Below, one piece after another: positions 1 to 8,591 of a stretch of DNA of 64,000 nt. Every line of letters starts with the position of its first letter. Positions within the stretch are counted from its first letter, which is position 1. The notes under the pieces are model-generated. The model was not told the origin of the DNA. It saw nothing but the letters and a program-made list of their open reading frames with translations, and ran no database searches. The position numbers and the translations under genes were made by a program. This DNA is from CAHJXF01 sp038225855 (GTDB taxonomy: Bacteria; Pseudomonadota; Gammaproteobacteria; Burkholderiales; Burkholderiaceae_D): assembly GCA_038225855.1 (NCBI GenBank), contig JBBRQU010000016.1:1-64000 (forward strand), written 5' to 3'.

Positions 1-786
1 ATGGAAATCATGGCGCCGCCCGGCATGGAAGAAATGACCGAGCAGATTCGCGGCATGTTCCAGAACATGTCGTCGGGCAATCGCAAGAAGACCCGCAAGC
101 TCAAGGTGCGCGAGGCGAAAAAACTGCTGGCCGACGAAGAGGCGGCCAAGCTCGTCAACGAAGAAGAGTTGAAGCTGCAGGCGGTCGCCAACGTCGAGCA
201 GAACGGCATCGTATTTCTCGACGAGATCGACAAGATCGCGTCGCGCCAGGAGTACGGCGGCGCGGATGTGTCGCGCCAAGGCGTGCAGCGCGACCTGTTG
301 CCGCTGGTCGAAGGCACGACCGTCTCGACCAAGTACGGCATGATCAAGACCGATCACATCCTGTTCATCGCCTCGGGCGCATTCCATCTCGCCAAGCCGA
401 GCGATCTGATCCCCGAATTGCAGGGTCGCTTTCCGATTCGCGTCGAGCTCGACTCGCTGTCGGTCGATGACTTCCAGCGCATCCTCACGCAGACCGATGC
501 CGCGTTGACCAAGCAATACCTGGCGTTGCTCGCGACCGAGAACGTGACGCTGGACTTCACCGACGATGGCATCAAACGGCTTGCCGAGATCGCCTTCTCG
601 GTCAACGAGAAGACCGAGAACATCGGCGCGCGCCGGCTCTACACGGTGATGGAGAGGCTGCTCGAAGAGTTGTCGTTCGAGGCCACCACGCTCACGCATC
701 AGACGGTGAAGATCGATGCCGCCTACGTGGACTCGCGGCTGGCGGAGTTGGCCGAGAGCGAGGATTTGGCGCGCTACGTGTTGTAA
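1..786 (+). CDS. hslU: ATP-dependent protease ATPase subunit HslU, 5' truncated by window edge
   Basis: C-terminal 261 residues of the AAA+ unfoldase that feeds substrates to the HslV peptidase (ClpYQ). The usual protein is about 440 residues, so the Walker A part lies left of the window and the ATG at base 1 is an internal Met. Visible are the Walker B block GIVFLDEIDKIA (residues 69-80), the sensor-1 region with GAFHLAKPSDLIPELQGRFP, the sensor-2 block GARRLYTVMERLLEEL, and the family C-terminus EDLARYVL that docks into HslV. hslV is expected just upstream. The last 95 bases overlap the tail of the convergent gene on the other strand. Confidence 0.97.
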   Translation: MEIMAPPGMEEMTEQIRGMFQNMSSGNRKKTRKLKVREAKKLLADEEAAKLVNEEELKLQAVANVEQNGIVFLDEIDKIASRQEYGGADVSRQGVQRDLLPLVEGTTVSTKYGMIKTDHILFIASGAFHLAKPSDLIPELQGRFPIRVELDSLSVDDFQRILTQTDAALTKQYLALLATENVTLDFTDDGIKRLAEIAFSVNEKTENIGARRLYTVMERLLEELSFEATTLTHQTVKIDAAYVDSRLAELAESEDLARYVL

Positions 787-1627
787 GAGACCCGTCGTCC
801 CCGGAGTCCGCAAGTCGCCGGAGATATTCGAGACCGGCGATCGCGCGGCTGCCGTACCACGACAGCATCTCGCCATCGACGAGTCGCACACCGGCTGTTC
901 GACCGCGCATGGAGCAAGCAGCGGCAACTTCGGCCGCATGATTTTCGGTGAAGCGATAAGGCTCCGAAGACAGCAGCACGAGCTCGGCATTTCGCGCGGC
1001 ACGGGCGAGATCGATCGCGGGATAGCGCACTGACCCGCCCGTGATCGAGTCGCTCACATCGACCTGCTTCCAATCGATCAGCGCAAGCATCGCCGCGATG
1101 TAGGTATCGCGCGCGATCGTCATCCACGGATCCTTCCAGATCAGATAGAGAACGCGGCGTTCATCCCGCGATGCCGCGGCGCGCCGCGCTTCGAGCGCAG
1201 ACCATGCGGCTTCGAAGCGCGCACACAGCGCCTGGGCTTCACGCTCGCACGCGAACACGTGGCCGAACAATCGATAGAGGTCAAGATTGTCGCGCGGCGT
1301 TTTCGGATGCGTGACGATCACGTGCGGCACGAAGAGCGCAAGCGCATCGACCGTGGGCTTCTCGTTCTCGTCGACGTTGACGATCAGATGCGTGGGCGCG
1401 AGCTTGCTGATTTTCTCGACGTTGACGGACTTGGTGCCGCCCACCTTCGGGATGTTTTTCACGGCATCGGCCGGATGGATGCAGAAGCCCGTACGCCCGA
1501 CGATTGCAGAGGCGAGTCCGAGGTCGCACAGCAGCTCGGTGATCGACGGAACCAGCGAGACGATGCGTACGCTCGAGCGATCGGCACATCGCTCGTGAGC
1601 CGCGCCGATGGAGTCGGTCCGCGTCAT
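692..1627 (-). CDS. BtuF/helical-backbone metal receptor-type substrate-binding protein
   Basis: 311 residues of the TroA/BtuF-like fold that binds cobalamin, haem or metal chelates for ABC importers. The N-terminal block IVSLVPSITELLCDLGL and VGGTKSVNVEKI are typical of the cobalamin-binding branch. No signal peptide is visible, so a periplasmic role is uncertain; several beta-proteobacterial members share this. No permease or ATPase gene is adjacent. The ATG shares one base with the stop of the upstream SDR gene (TGATG), suggesting translational coupling. The natural domain seems to end near LEYLRRLADSG; the remaining Arg/Ser/Pro-rich tail of about 35 residues is read antisense to hslU and is probably a late extension. 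Confidence 0.85.
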   Translation of the reverse strand: MTRTDSIGAAHERCADRSSVRIVSLVPSITELLCDLGLASAIVGRTGFCIHPADAVKNIPKVGGTKSVNVEKISKLAPTHLIVNVDENEKPTVDALALFVPHVIVTHPKTPRDNLDLYRLFGHVFACEREAQALCARFEAAWSALEARRAAASRDERRVLYLIWKDPWMTIARDTYIAAMLALIDWKQVDVSDSITGGSVRYPAIDLARAARNAELVLLSSEPYRFTENHAAEVAAACSMRGRTAGVRLVDGEMLSWYGSRAIAGLEYLRRLADSGDDGSLTTRSAPNPRSRPTPPAASPRRRHRSSPSDA

Positions 1628-2406
1628 CAGGGATAGGGCGTTCGCGGTTTGCGTCTCGCGCGCGCGGAGACTCTGTCGAACAGCGCATTGGGCAACACGC
1701 GCATGACGCGCGCGATCCACGCCATCTGCCACGGGATCACGATGAAGCCGGCGCCGCCGGCGATGGCTTCGACCGCACGCTCGGCGAAGCGATCGACCGG
1801 CATCAGGAACGGCATGCGATAGGGATTGCCCGCGGTCATCGGCGTGGCAATGTAACCCGGCGCGATCGTGACGACGCGAATCGGAGAGTCGCGCAACTCG
1901 ACGCGCAGACTTTCTGCATAGTTGATCACCGCTGCTTTCGACGCGCTGTACGCCCCGGCGCCTGCCAGGCCGCGCACGCCCGCGACGCTCGCGATCGCGA
2001 CCAGACGACGGCCGCCCTCGAGCACAGGCGCTTGTCTCATCGCCGCGATGAACGGCGCGAACGTCGCGACGGTCGCGATCACATTGGTCTCGATGATGCG
2101 GCGAAAAACGGCGAGGTCGCGCGGGTGGTCCGCATCGGTGCCGTGGGAAATGCCCGCGTTCGCGATCACGATGTCGGGCACGCCGCACGCGGCCAGGTAG
2201 TCGGCAGCCGCGACCGCAAGCGCATCGGCATCGGTGACATCGACCGAATAAATCCGATGCGCGTCCGCGTTAGGCAGAGAGCGGCGCAGGGACTCGAGCG
2301 CCTCGGCGCGTCGCGCGACCAGCGCGCATGCGGCGCCGCGCGCGGCATAGGCCTTTGCCAGCGCAGCGCCGATGCCGCTCGACGCGCCGGTGATGAAGAC
2401 CTTCAT
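1627..2406 (-). CDS. SDR family NAD(P)-dependent oxidoreductase
   Basis: 259 residues, classical short-chain dehydrogenase length. The cofactor motif TGASSGIG is at residues 6-13, NAG follows strand 4 (IANAGIS), and the active-site set is Ser in AIASVAG plus YSASK. The fold therefore looks catalytically complete, but the substrate is unknown. The gene lies after dsbA on the same strand and its stop overlaps the start of the BtuF-like gene by one base. The order argS, SPOR, dsbA, SDR is a familiar beta-proteobacterial neighbourhood, which says little about substrate. Confidence 0.88.
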   Translation of the reverse strand: MKVFITGASSGIGAALAKAYAARGAACALVARRAEALESLRRSLPNADAHRIYSVDVTDADALAVAAADYLAACGVPDIVIANAGISHGTDADHPRDLAVFRRIIETNVIATVATFAPFIAAMRQAPVLEGGRRLVAIASVAGVRGLAGAGAYSASKAAVINYAESLRVELRDSPIRVVTIAPGYIATPMTAGNPYRMPFLMPVDRFAERAVEAIAGGAGFIVIPWQMAWIARVMRVLPNALFDRVSARARRKPRTPYP

Positions 2407-2467
2407 GCGCTGCGCGACGGGTGGACCGGAGGCGGACGACTATTTCGCGCGCATTATTTTTCGCGCA

Positions 2468-3127
2468 TCACTTCTCGTTGAGAGCACGCGCGAGAACCAC
2501 GTCGGCGTTGCCTATCGTGCGCGCCTGAACGTTGACCAGATACTTGCCCGCGATGCCCAGTTCAGGGACCGCATCGACACCGTAAGCCGCAGCGATCTGG
2601 TTGGCGCGATTGACTTTCGACTGCACCGAAAACGAGTTCAGCGTGTCGATGAATTGCTTCTTGTCGATGCCGTTCTTCGCGACCCAGTCGGCCAGCGCGC
2701 CGACATCGGCCACGGGCGACAGCGAATGCTCTTCGTGGATCGCATGGAAGATCTTGCGACGCAGCTCCTTTTCCTTGCCGAGCGCGTCGAGCGCGTAATA
2801 GAGCTTTTGCAGATTCACCATCGAGGCCTGAAACGCGATCGGCACAAAGACCATCGAGACCTTGCCCTCGTTGCGCTTGCTCCAATCGGACATGGTGGGC
2901 TCGAACTCATTGCAGTGCGGGCACCAGTAGCCGAAGAACTCGATGACTTCGACCTTGCCTGCGGGTGCTTGAGTGGGCTGCACCGGCTTGACGACGCGAT
3001 AGTCGATGCCTTCGCGCGGTGCGCCTTGCGCGAACGCCGCGGTCGCGGCAAGCGATGCCAACGATAGTGCGGCCATGCTCAGCGAAACAGTGAACAGGCG
3101 ACGGCCTGGAAAAGACGATGCGCTCAT
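2468..3127 (-). CDS. dsbA: Periplasmic thiol:disulfide oxidoreductase DsbA
   Basis: 219 residues using the ATG at 3127. This start puts a signal peptide first (basic start, hydrophobic stretch at about 10-33, AFAQG cleavage region). Longer upstream starts would bury it. DsbA oxidises cysteine pairs of exported proteins and is itself reoxidised by DsbB. The active site CPHC is at residues 69-72 in FFGYWCPHC, and the cis-proline loop is in DAVPELGIAGKY. The helical insert between them matches the beta-proteobacterial DsbA form. It lies 132 bases downstream of the SPOR gene on the same strand. Confidence 0.93.
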   Translation of the reverse strand: MSASSFPGRRLFTVSLSMAALSLASLAATAAFAQGAPREGIDYRVVKPVQPTQAPAGKVEVIEFFGYWCPHCNEFEPTMSDWSKRNEGKVSMVFVPIAFQASMVNLQKLYYALDALGKEKELRRKIFHAIHEEHSLSPVADVGALADWVAKNGIDKKQFIDTLNSFSVQSKVNRANQIAAAYGVDAVPELGIAGKYLVNVQARTIGNADVVLARALNEK

Positions 3128-3259
3128 GCTTGTGGTCCGGTGGGAGTGAGAGTCTGCGACACGCGAATTCGTCACGCGTTCATCGCAAGGTATGCCAACG
3201 CTCAACGCGCGACGCACGCGATGAGACGACACGCAGCGACAACGTCTGCGACAACACCG

Positions 3260-3847
3260 TCACTTGCCTGGCGGCACCAGCGTGGCTTCAACGCCGTTTT
3301 CGATCAGCCGCTGACGCGCGCGGTTGAGGTCCTCGATGCGTGAGTAAGGCCCGAGGCGCACGCGAAAAAACTTCGCCCCGTCGCGCTCGCCGGGCGCCAC
3401 GCGCGAATCGAAGCCGAGCAACGCGAGCTTGCCGCGCATGCTTTCGGCGTCGTCGGCATTGCTGAACGCGCCGGCCTGCAGCATCGTGATGCGCGTGTCC
3501 GGTGTCGAACGATCGACCACCGGCGGCTTGCTGCCGTCGGCGCCGGGCGCGACGTTGGGCGGCGGCGGAGCGATGACCGTGGCGATCGAAGGAGCGACGG
3601 CCGGCGCCGCATCTTTCGAATACAGACCCTTGTTCGGATCGGGCAGCTTGCCGCCCTCGGGCTCGCCGGACGTAAGCACTCGCGGAGCCTTGTTGATGAA
3701 GGGGACGGTTGCCTTGGTCACGAACAGCGCGACGCCGGCTGCGATCGCGAGGCCGACGACCAATCCGATCACGACACCCATCACCGTATTACCTCGCTCG
3801 CGCCGGATCAGGTGGGGTTCGATGCGACGGGTCATTCGTCGGGTCAT
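3260..3847 (-). CDS. SPOR domain-containing inner-membrane protein (FtsN-like layout)
   Basis: 195 residues. The ATG at 3847 is chosen because GAGGAG sits 8 bases before it; another ATG 12 bases on is too far. Layout: short basic cytoplasmic N-terminus (MTRRMTRRIEPHLIRRERGN), one membrane segment at about 20-42, a Pro/Ala-rich periplasmic linker, and a C-terminal SPOR domain of about 75 residues starting ITMLQAGAFSNADDAE. SPOR domains bind glycan strands stripped of stem peptides at division septa, so a cell-division or septal role is likely. It starts about 60 bases after argS ends, on the same strand. Confidence 0.88.
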   Translation of the reverse strand: MTRRMTRRIEPHLIRRERGNTVMGVVIGLVVGLAIAAGVALFVTKATVPFINKAPRVLTSGEPEGGKLPDPNKGLYSKDAAPAVAPSIATVIAPPPPNVAPGADGSKPPVVDRSTPDTRITMLQAGAFSNADDAESMRGKLALLGFDSRVAPGERDGAKFFRVRLGPYSRIEDLNRARQRLIENGVEATLVPPGK

Positions 3848-3907
3848 GCGGCAAGCTCCTCGGGATCGGCGGGTGTGCGGGTGTGCAGGTGGCCGACCAT
3901 CCATGAT

Positions 3908-5656
3908 CTACATCTTCTGCGGCGCCGAGACGCCGACCAGCGCGAGCCCGTTGGCCAGCACCTGGCGCGTGGCCGCAAGCAGCGCGGCGCGAGCATTGCG
4001 CACCGCCACGTCGTCGACCAGAACGCGCTCGGCATTGTAATAGCTGTGCAGGTCGGCGGCGCAGTCCTTCAGGTAGAACGCGAGCTGATGCGGCGCTAAC
4101 TCTTCGGCGGCGGTGGCGAGCACCTCGGGATATTCGGCGAGCCTCTGCATCAGCGCGACTTCACTGGTGGCAACCAGTGGCGACAGGTCCACTTCGCGCA
4201 GCGTACCGAGCTTCGTTTCCCAATCGAATCCGCCCCATTGGGCGAGCACCGAGCAGATGCGCGCATGCGCGTACTGCACGTAATAGACGGGGTTCTCGTC
4301 GGACTGCGCGAGCGCCAGATCGACATCGAAGGTGAACTCGGTGTCGGCCTTCCTCGCGATGAAAAAGAAACGAACCGCGTCGCGGCCGCGCACGTTGGGG
4401 CGGTCCTCGCCGCCGCTCATCTGGATCAGATCGCGCAGCGTCACGTAGCTTCCCGCGCGCTTGCTGATCTTCATCTCTTCGCCGCCCTTCATCACCCGAA
4501 CCATCTTGTGAAGGATGTAGTCGGGATAGATCGCCGGCAGCCCGAGATGCTCGTGGTCCGAGATCGCGCGCAGACCCGCCCGTACGCGCGCGACCGTGCC
4601 GTGATGATCGCTGCCCTGCACGTTGATGGCCTTGTGAAAGCCGCGCTCCCACTTGGCGAGGTGATACGCGACATCGGGCACGAAGTAGGTGAAGGTGCCG
4701 TCGGACTTCTTCATCACGCGGTCCTTGTCGTCGCCCAGATCGGGATAGGCGGTCGTGGCCAGCCACAACGCGCCGTCGGACTCGTAGGTTTTGCCGGCGT
4801 CGATCAAGGCGCTGACCGTCCTGTCGACGCGCCCCTCGCTGTAGAGCGACGACTCGAGATAATAGTTGTCGAACGCGACCCCGAAAGCCTTGAGGTCGAG
4901 ATCCTGTTCGCGGCGCAGCGTCGCAACCGCGAAGCGACGGATGTCGTCGAGGTCTTCGATGTCGCCCGACGCCGCAAGCTCCGTGCTGTCGGACGCGATC
5001 GTCTTCCTGGCGAGAAAGTCGGCTGCGATCTCGGCGATGTAGGCGCCGTTGTATGCGGCTGCCGGCCATTGCTCATCGCCGGGCGCGAACCCGTGCGCGC
5101 GCGCCTGAACCGAGAGCGCGAGCGTCGCGATCTGCACGCCCGCGTCGTTGTAGTAGTACTCGCGCGTGACCGCATGGCCCTGCGATTCGAGCAGCGCCGC
5201 GATCACGTCGCCCAGAGCGCCCTGACGGCCGTGGCCCACATGCAGCGGCCCGGTCGGATTGGCCGAGACGAATTCGACGATCACTTTCCCGTCATCGCCG
5301 CGTGGCGTCTTGCGCCTTCCGAAACCATCGCGCTCCACCAGGATCGTTGCGATTGCGGCTTGCCTTGCCTTCGAAGACAGAAAGAGATTGATGAAGCCCG
5401 GTCCCGCGATCTCGGCGCGCTCGACGATGCCTTCGGGTTCGGCGAGCAGCGCGGCGATGATCTTCTGCGCAATCGCGCGCGGATTCTGCTTCAACGACCT
5501 GGCGATCTGCATCGCGACGTTGCACGACAGGTCGCCGTGCGCCGCGTGCTTGGGACGCTCGAGCGTGACGACCGGCGCAAGGTCGGCGCCTTCGATGAGA
5601 GGAGCCAGCGCGGCGGTGATGCGATCGACGATCGCGCGCTTCTGGGCGACGAGCAT
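3908..5656 (-). CDS. argS: Arginyl-tRNA synthetase
   Basis: 582 residues, a normal class Ia ArgRS length. It charges tRNA-Arg in the cytoplasm. The HIGH signature appears as HVGH at residues 139-142 in ANPTGPLHVGHGRQ, the KMSKS-like loop as MKISKRAG, and the C-terminal anticodon-binding DALR domain ends NARAALLAATRQVLANGL. The N-terminal Add1 domain starts at the chosen ATG. No strong Shine-Dalgarno precedes this start. A perfect TATAAT lies about 100 bases upstream. Downstream on the same strand come the SPOR and dsbA genes. Confidence 0.97.
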   Translation of the reverse strand: MLVAQKRAIVDRITAALAPLIEGADLAPVVTLERPKHAAHGDLSCNVAMQIARSLKQNPRAIAQKIIAALLAEPEGIVERAEIAGPGFINLFLSSKARQAAIATILVERDGFGRRKTPRGDDGKVIVEFVSANPTGPLHVGHGRQGALGDVIAALLESQGHAVTREYYYNDAGVQIATLALSVQARAHGFAPGDEQWPAAAYNGAYIAEIAADFLARKTIASDSTELAASGDIEDLDDIRRFAVATLRREQDLDLKAFGVAFDNYYLESSLYSEGRVDRTVSALIDAGKTYESDGALWLATTAYPDLGDDKDRVMKKSDGTFTYFVPDVAYHLAKWERGFHKAINVQGSDHHGTVARVRAGLRAISDHEHLGLPAIYPDYILHKMVRVMKGGEEMKISKRAGSYVTLRDLIQMSGGEDRPNVRGRDAVRFFFIARKADTEFTFDVDLALAQSDENPVYYVQYAHARICSVLAQWGGFDWETKLGTLREVDLSPLVATSEVALMQRLAEYPEVLATAAEELAPHQLAFYLKDCAADLHSYYNAERVLVDDVAVRNARAALLAATRQVLANGLALVGVSAPQKM

Positions 5657-5756
5657 GAGCTGGTTGATGCGAAGGAGGAGTCGGGGACTGCAATCGGTCG
5701 AACCGATTGACGCGAACGGGAACCGGGGCGCGCGTGGCCTGACGGCGAGGCCCCGA

Positions 5757-5762
5757 ATTATA
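5757..5762 (-). promoter_or_regulatory. Candidate -10 element of the argS promoter
   Basis: A perfect TATAAT on the minus strand in the 164-base gap between xerC and argS, about 100 bases before the argS ATG. No good -35 hexamer lies 16-18 bases upstream; that space is filled by the GATGACGC repeats. This is a promoter by position and sequence only. Confidence 0.45.
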
Positions 5763-5764
5763 GC

Positions 5765-5813
5765 GATGACGCGCGACGACGATGCGCGATGACGCCGACG
5801 ATGACGCGCGACG
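5765..5813. repeat. Short direct repeats GATGACGCGCGACG upstream of argS
   Basis: Two exact 14-base copies (5765-5778 and 5800-5813) with a degenerate copy GATGACGC-CGACG between them at about 5788. They occupy the position of the -35 region of the likely argS promoter, so they could be slippage products or a binding site. Confidence 0.6.
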
Positions 5814-5820
5814 GTCCCGC

Positions 5821-6840
5821 CTACTTGCGCCGCGCGCGCGGATGCGCGGCGTCGTACACCTCGGCCAGGCGTTTGAAGTCGAGGCTCGTATAGACCTGGG
5901 TCGCGGCGATACTCGCGTGGCCGAGCAACTCCTGCACCGCACGCAGATCGCCGCTCGCCTGCAGCATGTGCGACGCGAACGAATGCCTGAGCACGTGCGG
6001 ATGGACATGCGCCGGCATGCCGGCGCGCTGTGCGTGCGCCTTCAGACGGCTTTGTATGGTGCGGCCCGAAAGACGCGCACCGCGCGCCGAAAGAAACAAG
6101 GGATGCGCCTCGGCCCTGACGAAGGCCTCGCGTTCTGCAAGCCAGGTTGCGATCGCGGCGCGCGCCTTCTTGCCGACCGGCACCGTGCGCCGCTTGTTGC
6201 CCTTGCCGGTCACGGTCACTTCGCCGACGACGAGGTCGATCCAGCCGGACGATGCATAGCCGCGTTCCTTCGCATACGCGATATCGAGTCCGACGAGTTC
6301 CGATAAACGCAGGCCCGACGAATAGAAGAGTTCGTAGATCGCCGCGTCGCGTCGCGCGAAGAGATCGGCCTCACCCTTGTGGCTTGCGTGCGGCGCGTCG
6401 AGCAGGCGCATCGTCAGATCTTCGGAGAGCGCCTTCGGAAGGCGCTTGCCGAGCCGGGGCGCGTGCACGTCGGCAACCGGGTTGTCGGTCGCGTCCTCGT
6501 ATTGCGCGAGCCACGTGAAATAGCCGCGCCACGCGGACAATGCGCGCGCGATCGACCGCGGTGCGAGGCCGCGCGCATGCAGCTTCGCGGCATGACGACG
6601 GATCTGCGCGGAACGCAGCGCCTCGATCGCAAGCGGCTCTGCTTCGTTCGCAGCGAGCCTGTGCAGCGTCTCGAGCTCGCGGCGATACGCGCTGACCGTG
6701 TGGTCCGAAAGCTGGCGTTGCTCGGTGAGGCTCGCAAGATAGCGCTCGGCCGACGCCGATAGCGGCGTCGCAGGTACGGCCGCTGCTTCGCGCGCCGACG
6801 GTTCGGCGCGCGGGAAAGTCGCTGCTGGCGTTCGCTTCAA
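5821..6840 (-). CDS. xerC: Tyrosine recombinase XerC
   Basis: 339 residues. With XerD it resolves chromosome dimers at dif. All catalytic positions are visible: Arg178 (SGLRLSEL), Lys213 (TGKGNK), His282 and Arg285 (HVLRHSF), His308 (LGHAS) and nucleophile Tyr317 (QVYTSL). The SAM-like N-terminal DNA-binding domain covers about 30-120. The start is a TTG at 6840 whose bases overlap the TGA of the DUF484 gene (TTGA), a layout expected for translational coupling; no ATG lies before the conserved N-terminal domain. Part of a dapF-DUF484-xerC operon also known in enterobacteria. Confidence 0.95.
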   Translation of the reverse strand: MKRTPAATFPRAEPSAREAAAVPATPLSASAERYLASLTEQRQLSDHTVSAYRRELETLHRLAANEAEPLAIEALRSAQIRRHAAKLHARGLAPRSIARALSAWRGYFTWLAQYEDATDNPVADVHAPRLGKRLPKALSEDLTMRLLDAPHASHKGEADLFARRDAAIYELFYSSGLRLSELVGLDIAYAKERGYASSGWIDLVVGEVTVTGKGNKRRTVPVGKKARAAIATWLAEREAFVRAEAHPLFLSARGARLSGRTIQSRLKAHAQRAGMPAHVHPHVLRHSFASHMLQASGDLRAVQELLGHASIAATQVYTSLDFKRLAEVYDAAHPRARRK

Positions 6841-7559
6841 CGCAGCAGCCGCGTCAATGCGGCGCTCGAAGTCTCGCCGATGCGCGCGAGGAAATCGGTG
6901 CCCATGCCTTCATGAAAACGCCGCGGATCGGCCGAGCCGAGCGCGAGGACGCCGAAGGCGGTGGGCGCCGCGCCGCGTCGCAGGGGAATCAATGCGACCG
7001 ATCGCACATCCGAAGCGTGCGGCGCTTGGCTGGATTTCGTTCCATCCGCGGATTCTTGGTCGAGCGCAGCGTCGTGATTGTGGAACAACGGCAGCGCGTG
7101 GGCCGCGTCCAGCAGCGGCATGCCGCAATAGGGCGACGCGAGCGTGCCGACATATTCGATCAGCTCGACAGACGCGTCGCGAGCGCGCGCGACATCGGCG
7201 AACTCGTCGGCCGCATCCCACAACGACAGCGCGACCTGCGGCACCGAAAAGATTTCTTCGAGCGAACCCGTCAAGGTCTCGGGCAACAGGCGCACCGCGC
7301 GTTGCAGCAGCAACATGCGCGTCCAGCGTGCGAGCCGTTCCGCGATGGCATCGTTCTCCTGGCCGAAGCGAAGCAGCTCGGCGACCTTGAGTTCGAGCCC
7401 GCGATTCTTTTCGCGCAAGGTCATCATCTGGCGCTCGGCCAGCGGGATCGCGCGGCCGCCATGCGGATGCGGCACGGTCAGGGTCGCGAACAACGTGGCG
7501 TGCTCGTCGAAAAATTCGGGATGCTGTTGCAGATAATCGGCAACGTCCTGTGCATTCAT
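6837..7559 (-). CDS. DUF484 family protein
   Basis: 240 residues matching the DUF484 (YigA-like, GAF-related) family. It starts MNAQDVADYLQQHPEFFDEH, has a predicted coiled segment around the ERQMMTLREKNRGLELKVAELL stretch, and a C-terminal GAF-like half. Function is not established. It sits between dapF and xerC as in many proteobacteria, with a 4-base overlap to xerC, and 34 bases after dapF. Confidence 0.88.
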   Translation of the reverse strand: MNAQDVADYLQQHPEFFDEHATLFATLTVPHPHGGRAIPLAERQMMTLREKNRGLELKVAELLRFGQENDAIAERLARWTRMLLLQRAVRLLPETLTGSLEEIFSVPQVALSLWDAADEFADVARARDASVELIEYVGTLASPYCGMPLLDAAHALPLFHNHDAALDQESADGTKSSQAPHASDVRSVALIPLRRGAAPTAFGVLALGSADPRRFHEGMGTDFLARIGETSSAALTRLLR

Positions 7560-7593
7560 GGGCGAGTGGAGTCGGTTGAGGGGACAGTTGGAG

Positions 7594-8499
7594 CTAGTGA
7601 ACGACAGCTTGCGCGAAGCCCGCGGGCAACTGCTCGACAGCGGGCACAGTGACCTCGCCTTCGAAGACCGTCACCGCGGGCCCCGACATCATCACGGGCG
7701 TGTCGTTGCCGTCCCATGCGATGACCAGGTCGCCGCCGCGCGCATGCACGGTGGCCGGCGACGCGACGAGGCCGCGCCGGATGCCCGAGACCACCGCCGC
7801 GCATGCGCCCGTGCCGCACGCCAGTGTTTCGCCCGCACCGCGCTCATAGACGCGCAGGCGAATCGTGTGGTCATCGACGATCTGCATGAAGCCCGCGTTG
7901 ACGCGCTTCTGAAATCGCTGGTGCGCTTCGACGCGCGGACCGAGCGTCGCAACCGGCGCCTGGTCGACGTCGTCGACGATCGTGACCGCATGCGGATTGC
8001 CCATCGACACGACGCCGATGGCCAGCGTGGTCGCGTTGTCGAGCGGCAGAGGCCAGATCGATTCGATGCCTTCGGTTCTTGCGACGAGGCCAGTGGCGTC
8101 GAAAGGAATCGCCGCGAGATCGAAGCGCGGCCGCCCCATGTCCACCGTGACCGAGCCGTCGGCTTCAAGGGTAGGCGTGATCAAGCCCGACAGCGTCTCG
8201 ACGGCAATCGCGTCGCGATCGGACAAACCCTTTTCGCGCACGAAGAGCGCGAACGCGCGCGCGCCGTTGCCGCAATGCTCGACCTCGCCGCCATCGGCGT
8301 TGAAGATGCGATACGAGAAGTCGGCGCGTTCGGCGTCGACCGGCGGCCCGACGATCAGGATCTGATCGGCGCCGATGCCCAAACGCCGATCGGCGAGCCA
8401 GCGCCATTGCGCACGCTCGAGCGCGATCTCCGCGCGCGTCGCATCGAGCACGATGAAGTCGTTGCCCGCGCCCTGCATCTTGGTGAATTTCAAACGCAT
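7594..8499 (-). CDS. dapF: Diaminopimelate epimerase
   Basis: 301 residues, slightly longer than the usual 275-290. It interconverts LL- and meso-diaminopimelate for lysine and peptidoglycan synthesis. Both catalytic cysteines are present: Cys76 in EHCGNGARA and Cys228 in ETLACGTGAC. The N-terminus MRLKFTKMQGAGNDF is canonical and fixes the start. First gene of the dapF-DUF484-xerC group, 92 bases after the second acyltransferase gene. Confidence 0.96.
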   Translation of the reverse strand: MRLKFTKMQGAGNDFIVLDATRAEIALERAQWRWLADRRLGIGADQILIVGPPVDAERADFSYRIFNADGGEVEHCGNGARAFALFVREKGLSDRDAIAVETLSGLITPTLEADGSVTVDMGRPRFDLAAIPFDATGLVARTEGIESIWPLPLDNATTLAIGVVSMGNPHAVTIVDDVDQAPVATLGPRVEAHQRFQKRVNAGFMQIVDDHTIRLRVYERGAGETLACGTGACAAVVSGIRRGLVASPATVHARGGDLVIAWDGNDTPVMMSGPAVTVFEGEVTVPAVEQLPAGFAQAVVH

Positions 8500-8591
8500 G
8501 CCGAATTATCGTCGATGGCTCGGCGATCGCTGCGCAAGCGATGCGCGATAGGCGGGCAAACGTTGTTCGGCGCGCATCGGTCAACGCAAAG

